A program made the position numbers and the translations under genes. 64,000 nt of DNA, taken from assembly GCA_020634935.1 (NCBI GenBank), contig JACKAT010000024.1:11082-75081 (forward strand), read 5' to 3'. This document shows positions 51,226 through 59,516 of this stretch, piece by piece. Numbering within the stretch: position 1 is the stretch's first letter; every line of letters starts with the position of its first letter. The notes under the pieces were generated by a model. It had not been told where the DNA came from, did no database searches, and was given only the letters and a program-made list of their open reading frames with translations. Source of the stretch: Anaerolineales bacterium. GTDB lineage: Bacteria; Chloroflexota; Anaerolineae; 4572-78; J111.

Positions 51226-51461
51226 GGAGCGTCAAAGTAAACTTTGACCCCAACGGGGGTGACAAAGCCAGCTTTGTCGCTCCATTATTGCTTCCGAAAA
51301 TAGAGGTTTGGAGCGTCAAAGTAAACTTTGACCCTAACGGGGGTGACAAAGCCAGCTTTGTCGCTCCATTATTGCTTCCGAAAATAAAGGTTTGGAGCGT
51401 CAAAGTAAACTTTGACCCCAACGGGGGTGACAAAGCCAGCTTTGTCGCTCCATTATTGCTT
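51226..51461. repeat. Cloverleaf-folding 84-bp tandem repeat, three copies
   Basis: Three units start at 51226, 51310 and 51394 (period 84). Each holds a 58-base core that folds as a closed cloverleaf: outer stem GGAGCG / CGCTCC, then arm TCAAAGT-AA-ACTTTGA, arm CCCC-AAC-GGGG (CCCT in copy 2) and arm GACAAAGC-CA-GCTTTGTC. A 26-base linker (ATTATTGCTTCCGAAAATA) joins units. It lies between two same-strand genes and would form in RNA or as cruciform DNA. Relatives occur at 9509 and 56846. It is not a tRNA: there is no CCA end, T loop or D loop signature. Confidence 0.85.
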
Positions 51462-51477
51462 CTTGGCGAATAGCGTT

Positions 51478-51864
51478 CTACGCTTTATCCCATTCCAGCA
51501 AACCGACGGTGTTGCCTTCGCTGTCGAGGAAGGTGGCCAGGTAGCCGTTGCCGATGCGGAATTTGGGGAAGGTGACTTTCCCCCCCGCCGCTTCGACGCG
51601 CGCCAGAAGCGCCTCCATTTGCCCGTCCGGATCGAAATAGACCACCGTGCCGGTCTGGCTCGGCTCGAAGTTGGCCGTTTGCAGCAGCGTGCCGGCGGGT
51701 TCGATAGCGCCCCCGATACTCGCGCCGGGCGGCATCAAGGCCACGGTGCGCTGGCTATCGACTTCAAAGACCTGCAGCTCGTTTTGGAAGACCTCGCTGT
51801 AAAATTTGACGGCTCGCTCCATATTGGCGGCGGGCAGTTCGAACCAACTTAATTTATTGCTCAT
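51478..51864 (-). CDS. VOC-family (glyoxalase-like) protein
   Basis: 128 residues from the ATG at 51864 (AAGGAGCAAG upstream; the frame extends 16 codons more). Two-module vicinal oxygen chelate fold: LSWFELPAANMERAVKFYSEVF in the first half, PDGQMEALLARVEAAGGKV and GYLATFLDSEGNTVGLLEW in the second. This matches the VOC subgroup that looks like glyoxalase but often lacks metal ligands. Function unknown. Confidence 0.87.
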   Translation of the reverse strand: MSNKLSWFELPAANMERAVKFYSEVFQNELQVFEVDSQRTVALMPPGASIGGAIEPAGTLLQTANFEPSQTGTVVYFDPDGQMEALLARVEAAGGKVTFPKFRIGNGYLATFLDSEGNTVGLLEWDKA

Positions 51865-51904
51865 GATGATGCTTGCTCCTTTTTGTGTTATGAATGATGG
51901 GTAA

Positions 51905-52045
51905 TAACTCAAGTGATCGACGATGAATCCAGCCTGAGGGGTAGGGGGTCGGGATTAGGGATTAAGGGGAAACGCTGACCTTCCTGTTGGGTTTGGTCGC
52001 GGGTTGATTTTTCGGCTGTCAGATAGTCGGATGAAACTTGAGTTA
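51905..52045. mobile_element. MITE-like palindromic element, family C, copy 2
   Basis: 141 bases with inverted ends TAACTCAAGT (51905-51914) / ACTTGAGTTA (52036-52045). The interior has GTAGGGGGTCGGGATTAGGG, matching the G-rich interior of copy 1 at 6730. It lies between two minus-strand genes. Confidence 0.7.
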
Positions 52046-52122
52046 ACTGTTTAGTTGATTCGAGTATACGCCATGATGGGAGGGCTTGTCGTCCCCAAAT
52101 GGGGACAAAGGTGGGGACAATT

Positions 52123-54843
52123 TTAGATGATTTTCAGCGCTTTGGCGCGATAGACGGCCTCGGCCCGGCTGTGGACATCGAGTTTGCTGTAGATGCGTTT
52201 GGCGTAGGTGCGGACAGAGCTGAGGGAGATGCTCATTTCAGCGGCGATTTGGGGCAGGGTTAGATCAGTGGCCAGCAGGCGTAAGGCGATGAGTTCGCGT
52301 TCGGTTAGGGTGCTGCCGGGGCGATGATCGGACGGAGTAGATGGGGCTGGCGTGGGGGGAAATGCCGCCAACAGCGTCTGCACGGTCTCGAGCGAGACGG
52401 TCAAGCGGGGTTGGGCCGCCAGCAGCGCCAACAGGTGAAATACCGGCGCGCCCTCATCAACAAATAGACGGACGTAGCCTTCCGGCTCGGCCAGACTAAG
52501 GGCGGCCTCCAACCGGTTCAGGGCGGCGGTAGTTTCCTGCCGGAGCGCGTGAAGGCGAGCTTGCAGCAGTTGAACCTCCATCACCCGCCCGGTACGTCCA
52601 CCGGCTAGCGCCGATTGCTGGAGACGATCCAACAACGTCTCCGCGTCTCGGAGGGGGGCATCGGACAACCCAGGCGGGCGAATGCCCTGGCCTTCGAGCG
52701 CGGCCTGAGCCAGCAGCACCCGGGCCAGCGTCAGATAATCGAACTCAAGGGCGTAATCGGGGGGGGTGGCTATCGCCAGGCCGCTGCGGCTGGCCCAACG
52801 CGCGGCGGCTGTAAAATCGCCTTGAGCCAAGTGCAGCCGGGCGCGAGCCGCCGCCGGCGTGATGGGCTGGCCGGATAGAGACGGGGCTGACGGCGTCTCG
52901 ATGTCCGACAGCGCCGCTAAGCCTTCATCGAGCCGGGCCTCAGCCGCCAGCAGTCGCGCCCGGCAAATCAACCCCGTCATCACCCCGGCCGACCAGGCTT
53001 CAAAGGGGCGGCACAAATCGAGACCCTGTTCCACCACCGTTTTCGCCGCTTCCAGCCGGTTTTGCTCGCGATACACCGCGGCGATGCTGATGTAAACCAG
53101 CCCCAGGTCGGGGCCGGTGCGGTCGGCCGCCTCAGCGCGAGCCAGATCGAAGATGCGTTCGGCCTGACGCAGTTGCCCGCTGAGATGCAGCACGTCGATT
53201 AACCGGGCCGCCGCAAACAGCAGCCCATCTCGATTTTTGACCGCCCGGCACATCCGCAGACTGTCGGCGTAAATAGCGGCCGCCTGAGTCAGATCGCCCA
53301 GATTTTCATAAGCCGAAGCCAGATGGGCGGTAATGCCGCTGCGCAGATAGGCGTCGCTGTCAGACAGGCGAGCCAGCGCCTGTTGGCACCGCTCGATGAC
53401 GCGGCCCGGCTCACCCGCCTGGCGAGCTTGGTTGGCCCGCAACAGATCGACTTCAGCCCGCATGTGGACAATATCGCGATTTGGGTAGGTCGCTGCTGCC
53501 GCCGGATCGGCCAGGAAATGCTCGATTCGGCGGAGATGAGGCTCGCTGCGCTCGGTCCAATCGGCGAAGATTTCAAGCAGCAGCCACAGATAACCCAAGG
53601 TCAATTGCGGGCGAACCGTGGTAACGCTTTCCGGCAGGGCCTCGAACCAGGCCAGCAAGCGGCGCATATCACGGTGAACCCAATCACGCTGCTGAAAAAT
53701 CGCTTCGAGCAAGCCGGCCACCCGCTCGAAGTCGCCGGCGATGAGGCTGTGGTTAATGGCGTCTTCCAGCCGGTCGTGCTGCTCAAACCACAGGCTGGCC
53801 CGCCGGTGAAGCGGGGAGATCCGTTCGGGCGATGTTCGGCGCAACCGATCACGCAGCAGGTCGGCCAGCAGGGCGTGATAGCGATACCACTGCCGCCGGT
53901 TGTCCAGCGGCGTGATAAATAATTGGTGGGCGTCGAGCTGCTCCAACCGGGTTTGGCTGCCGTTTTGGTCCAGCAGCGCGTCGGCTAGACTGCCGCACAG
54001 GGTATCGACAATGGCGGTGGCCAATAGAAAATCTTGCACTGCGACCGGCTGGCGGTGGAGCACTTCCTCAAAGAGATAATCGCCGATGTAACGGTCGATG
54101 CCGCTGAAGGCCGCGATGTAAGCAGACGGGTTGGCCTGCGCTCGCAGCGACAGCCCGGCCAACTGCAAACCGGCCACCCAGCCTTCTGTGCGCATCTCCA
54201 GGGCGCTGCGGTCGGCCGGCGATAGATTAAGCTGCATTGTCTCGCTCAGAAATAGTTCGACTTCAGCCGCCGTAAACCGTAAATCGGCCGAGGTCAGTTC
54301 GAGCAGTTGGCCCTGACCTCGCCAACGGGCCAGGGCCAACGGCGGCTGGTGGCGGCTGAGGATAATTAGATGGACGTGGGCCGGCAAATGGGCCAGCAGA
54401 AAATCCATCGCCTGATGGATGGCGGCGTCGTCGATTAGGTGATAATCATCCAAAACGATGAGGCGCGGCGCCGGCGTCGCCGCCAGATCGTTGGTCAAGT
54501 AGGTCAAGACGGTGGCCGGATGGGGCAGGTGCGGGGTATCGAGCAGCGCCAGCGCCGTCGCACCCAGGGCCGGATCGATCTGGCGCAGGGCATGAATGAG
54601 ATACAGCAGGTATCGCCCCAGGCTGTTATCTTGCTCATCCAACGATAGCCAGGCGACCGGCAGCCCGCACGTTTCGACCCAAGCGCGAACCAGCGTGGTT
54701 TTGCCAAAACCGGCCGGCGCCATAATTAAAGCCAGCCTAATATCTAAAATCGGGTCTAATTTCGCGGTCAGACGCCGGCGCGAGACGATATTCGCGGGCA
54801 GCGATGGTTTATGCAGTTTGGTCGCCAGCAGCGGTTGGTTCAT
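52123..54843 (-). CDS. MalT-like LuxR-family transcriptional regulator (signal-transduction ATPase)
   Basis: 906 residues from the ATG at 54843. STAND-type regulator: an N-terminal NTPase with Walker A MAPAGFGKTTLV (42-53) and Walker B-type LIVLDDYHLID (about 145), LILSRHQPPLALARW and a winged helix. A long TPR-like helical sensor region follows (about 380-800), then a C-terminal LuxR helix-turn-helix: LTERELIALRLLATDLTLPQIA, then SLSSVRTYAKRIYSKLDV. Inducer binding drives oligomerisation and DNA binding. It is divergent from the polyamine-binding lipoprotein gene, so it may control the 55-63 kb cluster; that is inference from position. Confidence 0.93.
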   Translation of the reverse strand: MNQPLLATKLHKPSLPANIVSRRRLTAKLDPILDIRLALIMAPAGFGKTTLVRAWVETCGLPVAWLSLDEQDNSLGRYLLYLIHALRQIDPALGATALALLDTPHLPHPATVLTYLTNDLAATPAPRLIVLDDYHLIDDAAIHQAMDFLLAHLPAHVHLIILSRHQPPLALARWRGQGQLLELTSADLRFTAAEVELFLSETMQLNLSPADRSALEMRTEGWVAGLQLAGLSLRAQANPSAYIAAFSGIDRYIGDYLFEEVLHRQPVAVQDFLLATAIVDTLCGSLADALLDQNGSQTRLEQLDAHQLFITPLDNRRQWYRYHALLADLLRDRLRRTSPERISPLHRRASLWFEQHDRLEDAINHSLIAGDFERVAGLLEAIFQQRDWVHRDMRRLLAWFEALPESVTTVRPQLTLGYLWLLLEIFADWTERSEPHLRRIEHFLADPAAAATYPNRDIVHMRAEVDLLRANQARQAGEPGRVIERCQQALARLSDSDAYLRSGITAHLASAYENLGDLTQAAAIYADSLRMCRAVKNRDGLLFAAARLIDVLHLSGQLRQAERIFDLARAEAADRTGPDLGLVYISIAAVYREQNRLEAAKTVVEQGLDLCRPFEAWSAGVMTGLICRARLLAAEARLDEGLAALSDIETPSAPSLSGQPITPAAARARLHLAQGDFTAAARWASRSGLAIATPPDYALEFDYLTLARVLLAQAALEGQGIRPPGLSDAPLRDAETLLDRLQQSALAGGRTGRVMEVQLLQARLHALRQETTAALNRLEAALSLAEPEGYVRLFVDEGAPVFHLLALLAAQPRLTVSLETVQTLLAAFPPTPAPSTPSDHRPGSTLTERELIALRLLATDLTLPQIAAEMSISLSSVRTYAKRIYSKLDVHSRAEAVYRAKALKII

Positions 54844-54978
54844 CGCCAGACCTTTTATGAGACTCAAGGAGGACACTCTTTTGGCAGGATACCCGACAAC
54901 GAGCGCTTTAGCAAGTTTTTGCGGGTTCAGAACAGTTGTTTGGCTAAACGCGGGTTTAACCCGATATTAATCAGAGAC

Positions 54979-55007
54979 TTGTCTTTGAGACCTATTATAT
55001 GTATCAT
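54979..55007 (+). promoter_or_regulatory. Candidate promoter of the polyamine cluster
   Basis: -35 TTGTCT (54979-54984), a 17-base spacer and -10 TATCAT (55002-55007). Transcription would begin near 55014, with a leader of about 45 bases before the GTG at 55059. No obvious operator was found between it and the divergent MalT-like gene. Confidence 0.5.
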
Positions 55008-55058
55008 GGGGCTACAGTGAAGAGAGGCGAGCAGACTCTTAGTTTATAGGAGGGCTGC

Positions 55059-56159
55059 GTGCTGACAAACTTATTATTCTCATCTATTCGACTAGGTCTA
55101 GCCCTGGTTATTCTGGGTAGTATTGGCGCTTGTGTTGGCGGAACCCCAACACCACCTCCAACGCCTACCCCCCCCGCGCTGGCTGAAACCATTACCTTTT
55201 ACAATTGGGAAGGCGACGAAGTTGAATCCGTCCTGGCCGCTTTTACTGAGGCTTATGGGGTGCAGGTCAACTATGTTCCTTTTGAATCGCAAGAGGAGGT
55301 TGTCGCCCATCTCACCGACGACCAACCGTACGATCTGGTGGTGTTAGAGCACGATTTTTTCCCGGAACTGATCGCCGCCGGCAAATTAAGCGAGATCGAT
55401 TATCGAAATGTGCCTAATTTTAAAAATATCTGGGCCAATTTTCGTGACCTGGGTCACGATCCGGGCAACACGCACTCGGTGCCGTTCACTTGGGGCTCCA
55501 CCTTTTTGATTTATCGGGCGGACCTGATTGATATCCCTGTTACGAGCTGGCAAGATCTGTGGCAAATCCGTTCTCAGGGCAAAATCGCCATGCGGAGTTC
55601 GCTGCGCGAACCGTTGGGCGTGGCGCTCAAATCACTGGGCTATTCGCTCAATTCAGAGAACCCGGATGAACTTAACCAAGCTTACCAAAAGCTGCTTGAA
55701 CTCAAAGACGATATCATCTTTGTGGATAGTTACGCCGAAGCCGCCGTGCCGCTCCTGGCCGACGGTGAAGTCGTGGCCTTGGTGGGCTGGGCCGAAGATG
55801 TGGAGTATGCCGAGGCTGAGGGCGTCTCGGTGGAATACGCCTTCCCCCGGGAAGGGGCGATTCTCTGGGGCGATAATTTTATCATCCCAACCAGCAGCCA
55901 AAACAAATACACCGCCGAACTATTCCTGAATTTTTTGTTGCAGCCGGATATCAACGCCCAAATCGTTAACGAAACCTACTACGCTACAGCCAATGAGGCC
56001 GCCCAACCGCTGATCGACGCTGAAATTCGGGACAATCCTGTTATCTTTCCACCGGCTGAAGCCTTGAAAAATGCTGAAGTCATTTTACCGCTTCCCCCGG
56101 AAACAACCGGGCTATATAACGATCTGTGGGCGCAGTTTCAAGCTCAAGTTGACCAATAA
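55059..56159 (+). CDS. Spermidine/putrescine-type ABC substrate-binding lipoprotein (PotD-like)
   Basis: 366 residues from a GTG with TATAGGAGGG close upstream. Lipobox ILGSIGAC (Cys25) and a Thr/Pro linker (TPTPPPTPTPPA). The mature part has the PotD/PotF class fold: TITFYNWEGDEVESVLAAFTEAYGVQV, then YDLVVLEHDFFPELIAAGKLSEID, PFTWGSTFLIYR and LADGEVVALVGWAEDVEYA. The acidic and aromatic ligand residues typical of polyamine pockets (Trp/Tyr of FYNWE, Asp/Glu) appear present. No permease or ATPase genes follow in this window, so it works with a remote transporter or acts as a sensor. It begins the speD-speE cluster. Confidence 0.9.
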   Translation: MLTNLLFSSIRLGLALVILGSIGACVGGTPTPPPTPTPPALAETITFYNWEGDEVESVLAAFTEAYGVQVNYVPFESQEEVVAHLTDDQPYDLVVLEHDFFPELIAAGKLSEIDYRNVPNFKNIWANFRDLGHDPGNTHSVPFTWGSTFLIYRADLIDIPVTSWQDLWQIRSQGKIAMRSSLREPLGVALKSLGYSLNSENPDELNQAYQKLLELKDDIIFVDSYAEAAVPLLADGEVVALVGWAEDVEYAEAEGVSVEYAFPREGAILWGDNFIIPTSSQNKYTAELFLNFLLQPDINAQIVNETYYATANEAAQPLIDAEIRDNPVIFPPAEALKNAEVILPLPPETTGLYNDLWAQFQAQVDQ

Positions 56160-56279
56160 GTTCGGGTCTTAAGTTTTTCCTACTCAAGAGCCAGACACGG
56201 ATAGGTCCGGCGGCGCATTGCCAAGTAACCTTAAATCTTTATTCCGATTTTTAATAACTTCAAAATAGGTTGCACTATG

Positions 56280-56386
56280 TTTGCACTTTTTTAGAAACCA
56301 GGTTTTTAGATGGCCTTTTGGGGCAAAAAGCGCCCTTTTTTAACGCTAAAAACCGGGTTTCTGACCATAATACTTTAAAGTGCAAA
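56280..56386. repeat. Palindromic element with TTTGCACTT ends
   Basis: 107 bases in the gap before speD. Outer inverted ends TTTGCACTTT (56280-56289) / AAAGTGCAAA (56377-56386). Inner arms AGAAACCAGGTTTTTAG (56293-56309) / CTAAAAACCGGGTTTCT (56346-56362) with one mismatch. It resembles a small MITE or an attenuator hairpin. The rest of the gap (56160-56498) shows nothing else. Confidence 0.75.
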
Positions 56387-56498
56387 GGTAGTGATAGGTT
56401 GGTATCTGTCCAGACAACCGCTTGTTTTTTGATTCGGGCTTGTCTGGGAATAAGGTGGTTACGTTGTCTGACTCATTAGCAGCCAGGAGCGCTACGTA

Positions 56499-56894
56499 AT
56501 GATGGCTTCTTTTAATCAATCGGTTATTGGCAAACACGCGATTATTGATCTGTCCGGCTGCGATCCGGAGATTATTCGCTGCCGCAGCCAGATTTTGACT
56601 ATTCTTAAACGGGCGGCGCAGGTGGCGCGCGTGACGGTGGTTGGTCAGGTAGAACATCACTTTTCACCGCAAGGGTATTCAGCGGTGTTGGTTCTGGAAG
56701 AGAGTCATCTGTCCATTCACACCTGGCCCGAACACAACTATGTTTCACTCGATCTTTATTCGTGCAACCTCGACACCGATTTTGTCGCCGTCGAGGCCTT
56801 TTTGGCCGAAAAATTTCGGGCGCAGTGGGTGGTATCAAAATTGTTGGAGCGTAAATTTATTCCGGTCAAACTGTGTGTCAAAGCTCGGCTTTGA
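56499..56894 (+). CDS. speD: S-adenosylmethionine decarboxylase proenzyme
   Basis: 131 residues, the short class 1B (Bacillus/Thermotoga-type) form. It makes decarboxylated AdoMet, the aminopropyl donor for spermidine. The self-cleavage site lies between Glu68 and Ser69 in LVLEESHLSIHTWPE; Ser69 becomes the pyruvoyl group. His74 and Cys89 region (DLYSCNLDTD) supply the catalytic acid residues. Two adjacent ATGs could start it; CAGGAG lies upstream. The last nine codons overlap a hairpin (TCAAAGC-TCG-GCTTTGA) of the cloverleaf repeat family, so the C-terminal residues VCVKARL probably derive from a repeat insertion. Confidence 0.95.
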   Translation: MMASFNQSVIGKHAIIDLSGCDPEIIRCRSQILTILKRAAQVARVTVVGQVEHHFSPQGYSAVLVLEESHLSIHTWPEHNYVSLDLYSCNLDTDFVAVEAFLAEKFRAQWVVSKLLERKFIPVKLCVKARL

Positions 56895-56905
56895 CGCTCC
56901 AATTC
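56846..56905. repeat. Cloverleaf-family relative at the end of speD
   Basis: GGAGCG (56846-56851) inside the speD reading frame and CGCTCC (about 56896-56901) bracket a hairpin TCAAAGC-TCG-GCTTTGA. The outer stem and the arm match the repeat at 51226. The left GGAGCG encodes Leu-Glu-Arg of a conserved C-terminal helix, so that half may be coincidence. Confidence 0.45.
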
Positions 56906-56923
56906 TGTTCAGAGAGGTGATTT

Positions 56924-57829
56924 ATGACTAACAGTGGAACATCAGGCGTTATTGTTGAGTATCACAACGGCATTACTAACGGCCGCTATCTGTTGGACGA
57001 TGATCGCAGCCAGCGGTCAGCTCAGTTGACGGCCATTCGTATCGAAGCCTTGGTGGAAGAGCGGCGGTCGCCGTTTCAGCACATCGCCATTTATGAGACG
57101 ACCTTTCACGGCAAGATGTTAGTGCTGGACGGATTTATTCAGATGACGGTGGCCGATAACTTCTGCTATCACGAAATGATCACCAATGTCCCGCTGGCTG
57201 TCGCGCCTAACCGGCCCAAAAATGTGTTGGTCATCGGCGGCGGCGATGGCGGTGTGGTCAACCAACTGGGGAAGCACCCCTATCTGGAGCGCATCGTCTG
57301 GATCGACATCGATGCCGATGTGGTCGAGCTGTGCCAGCGGCACATGCCGGAGTTACAGCAGTATCACGATGAACGGGTTGAGTTTCTGGCCATGGATGGG
57401 GCCGATATCGACTATCGCCACGAATTCGATCTCATCATTGTCGATGGCACCGACCCGCTCGAAAACCGAGCTGCGTCACTCTGGACCGAAAAATTTTACC
57501 ACAAGTTGACCCAAGCCATTACCACTGACGGTCTCATTACTGCGCTGGGCGGCTGGGTCTGGCCGGAATCGGGCTGGTATGCCAGCACGTCCGCCTTGGC
57601 CAAAACCCATTTCGAGCACGTCCACTATTATTATTTCATTGATCCCTCAATGAAGTACGGCCATATGGGCGTGTTTTTAATGACTAATCTTAATCTTGAT
57701 CCCAGCCAACCGACGCACATCAAGCGCATTCCGGTTGAACTGATGCAGTTTTACAATGCAGGTGTTCACACGGCCGCGTTTGCGCTGCCCAACTGTTTCA
57801 ATCCCAACACCAGCTTTGTACCCTACTAA
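56924..57829 (+). CDS. speE: Spermidine synthase (aminopropyltransferase)
   Basis: 301 residues. It transfers the aminopropyl group of decarboxylated AdoMet to putrescine or a similar amine. Family motifs: MLVLDGFIQMTVADNFCYHEMI (about 66-87; the usual DGxxQxTxxDEFxYHEM with the D-E of DEF changed to DNF), the SAM site VLVIGGGDGGVVNQLGKH, DIDADVVELC, MDGADIDYRHEFDLIIVDGTDP. The aspartates of the active site are present. AGAGAGG lies before the ATG. The next gene starts 2 bases after its stop. Confidence 0.95.
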   Translation: MTNSGTSGVIVEYHNGITNGRYLLDDDRSQRSAQLTAIRIEALVEERRSPFQHIAIYETTFHGKMLVLDGFIQMTVADNFCYHEMITNVPLAVAPNRPKNVLVIGGGDGGVVNQLGKHPYLERIVWIDIDADVVELCQRHMPELQQYHDERVEFLAMDGADIDYRHEFDLIIVDGTDPLENRAASLWTEKFYHKLTQAITTDGLITALGGWVWPESGWYASTSALAKTHFEHVHYYYFIDPSMKYGHMGVFLMTNLNLDPSQPTHIKRIPVELMQFYNAGVHTAAFALPNCFNPNTSFVPY

Positions 57830-57831
57830 CC

Positions 57832-58749
57832 ATGATCACACCATCTATTGACAGCGATTATATCGCCGCTTTTGATCCCAAAACCTATCTGGCCGAGTGC
57901 TACGACGGCCCGGATGAGGAGCATATTTTCAACATCCAATTTTTAGTCGAGGCGGTCCAATCGCTGCCAACCGATCTAATGGTGCTGGAAGTGGGCGGCG
58001 GTCCCACCCTTCATTCGGCGGCCGTGGTGGCCCCGCATGCGTACGAAATTCATTTTTGCGACTACGTGCCGGCCAACCTGGCTGAAGTCCGGCGCTGGCT
58101 CGACGGTCAGCCGGATGCTTTCGATTGGCGACCCTTCATTCAAGTGGCGCTGCTCAAAGCGAATCTACCGGCCACCCCCGCCGCCGTGGCGCAGCGAGCC
58201 GCCGAGATGCGCCGCAAACTCACCCAACTCCTACCGTGCGATGTCCTACGGGGCGCACCGCTCGGCGACTGCGCCGGCCAATACGATCTGGTCTTGGCGC
58301 CCCACTGCACCGACGTCGCCGCTGCCACGCCGGCCCAATGGCAGCAAGTGATGCACAATATCACCAGTTTGGTTAAACCGGGCGGCTGGCTCTTTATCGC
58401 CGTCACCACCGGGGCCACCCACAACACCGTTGGCGCCCAGGTATTCCCCTGCGTCGATTTATCAGCCGAGGCGATTTATCAGGGTTATCTGACCGCCGGT
58501 TACGATCCCAACACCTTCCAACTGGCCCGCATCCCCGCCGCCGCCAAATACGAATTCACCGGCATCGCCTACGCCATCGCCCAAAAACAACCACAACCCC
58601 CTACCCGAACCACCCTCCACTCTACGAACGCCATTACCTCCACCCGTTCTACTTATTCCATCACCACGTTAAACTCTACCAACTCTACCAACTCGACTAA
58701 CTCTATTAACTCAATAAACTCTACCCACTCAAACAGAAAGACACGCTAA
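57832..58749 (+). CDS. NNMT/PNMT/INMT-family amine N-methyltransferase, copy 1
   Basis: 305 residues, AdoMet-dependent small-molecule N-methyltransferase. The N-terminal FDPKTYLAECY and SAM-binding VLEVGGGPTLHSA, then EIHFCDYVPANLAEVRRWL and PDAFDWRPFI, closely follow the nicotinamide/phenylethanolamine N-methyltransferase pattern (known NNMT: GSGPT, TDY, W-LKKEP-AFDW). Core ends near residue 250. The last 45 residues are a Ser/Thr/Asn-rich tail encoded by a 9-base-type microsatellite and absent from copy 2. The ATG is 2 bases after speE; the stop overlaps copy 2 by one base. Context points to a polyamine or related amine as methyl acceptor; that is inference. Confidence 0.88.
   Translation: MITPSIDSDYIAAFDPKTYLAECYDGPDEEHIFNIQFLVEAVQSLPTDLMVLEVGGGPTLHSAAVVAPHAYEIHFCDYVPANLAEVRRWLDGQPDAFDWRPFIQVALLKANLPATPAAVAQRAAEMRRKLTQLLPCDVLRGAPLGDCAGQYDLVLAPHCTDVAAATPAQWQQVMHNITSLVKPGGWLFIAVTTGATHNTVGAQVFPCVDLSAEAIYQGYLTAGYDPNTFQLARIPAAAKYEFTGIAYAIAQKQPQPPTRTTLHSTNAITSTRSTYSITTLNSTNSTNSTNSINSINSTHSNRKTR
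58611..58737. repeat. ACTCTACCA-type microsatellite inside the first methyltransferase
   Basis: Degenerate repeats of ACTCTACCAA-like 9-base words (AACTCTACC, AACTCGACT, AACTCTATT, AACTCAATA) encode the tail with N-S-T and N-S-I steps. Because the unit length is a multiple of three, the frame survives up to the stop that overlaps the next gene. Confidence 0.8.
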
Positions 58750-59516
58750 TGGAAACTGCTCTCAGCCGTACCTACGCTGCCGAATTCGATCCACAGGCTT
58801 ATCTCCAGACCTACTACACCGGCCCCGATGCCGAAGATCGATTTGTGACCCGATTTATGGTCACGGCTCTACAAACCATGCCCGCCAATCTATTGACCCT
58901 GGAATTAGGCGGCGGGCCAACGCTTTTCGCCGTGGCGACGCTGGCTCCCTCCTCCCGTGAAATCCACTTTTGCGACTACCTGCCGGCCAATCTCGAAGCC
59001 GTGCGGCGCTGGTTAGCCGCCGAGCCGGACGCCTTCGATTGGGAACCCTATATCGAAATGACCTTGGAGGAAGAACTCATCCCGGTCACGTCCGCCGCCG
59101 TGGCCCACCGCGCCGCCGATATGCGGCGCAAAGTAACGCGGCTGCTGCGTTGCAACGCGCTCGATACAGCCCCGCTGGGTCCGCATACCCAAAAGTATGA
59201 TCTGGTCGTAGCCCAAACCAGCCTCGATGCCATGTCGGCGAATATCGCTGAGTGGAAATGGGTGATGGGCAACGTCAGCCGCACGCTCATCGCGCCGGAG
59301 GGCCGGCTGCTGGTCAGCCTGGTATCCGGCGTCGAGGGCTATTCGGTGGGCGATAAAAACTTCCCGGTGCTGCCCCTGACGGTCGATGATGTCTACCAGG
59401 GGTATGTTGACGCCGGTTTTCGCGCCGATACGTTTCAAATAGAAACGATGACCGCCCCAGATGCGCGTGACTACGTGGGGTTGATCTCGGCCGTCGCGCA
59501 AAAAGCAGCCGCCTAG
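58749..59516 (+). CDS. NNMT/PNMT/INMT-family amine N-methyltransferase, copy 2
   Basis: 255 residues, tandem paralogue of the preceding gene. Shared text: FDPQAYLQTYY, LELGGGPTLFAVATLAP, EIHFCDYLPANLEAVRRWL, PDAFDWEPYI, ADMRRKVTRLLRCNA, YQGYVDAGFRADTFQIE. It lacks the repeat-coded tail of copy 1. Its C-terminal beta-hairpin that shapes the acceptor pocket differs (VSGVEGYSVGDKNFPVLPL against TTGATHNTVGAQVFPCVDL), so the two may act on different amine positions or substrates. It starts inside the stop of copy 1, and its own TAG is followed directly by the ATG of the transporter. Confidence 0.88.
   Translation: METALSRTYAAEFDPQAYLQTYYTGPDAEDRFVTRFMVTALQTMPANLLTLELGGGPTLFAVATLAPSSREIHFCDYLPANLEAVRRWLAAEPDAFDWEPYIEMTLEEELIPVTSAAVAHRAADMRRKVTRLLRCNALDTAPLGPHTQKYDLVVAQTSLDAMSANIAEWKWVMGNVSRTLIAPEGRLLVSLVSGVEGYSVGDKNFPVLPLTVDDVYQGYVDAGFRADTFQIETMTAPDARDYVGLISAVAQKAAA

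Noticed and set aside
51226..51461. tRNA genes
   Set aside because: The cloverleaf shape is present but arm sizes, loop sequences and the 3' end do not match tRNA; the anticodon-position loop is AAC of three bases.
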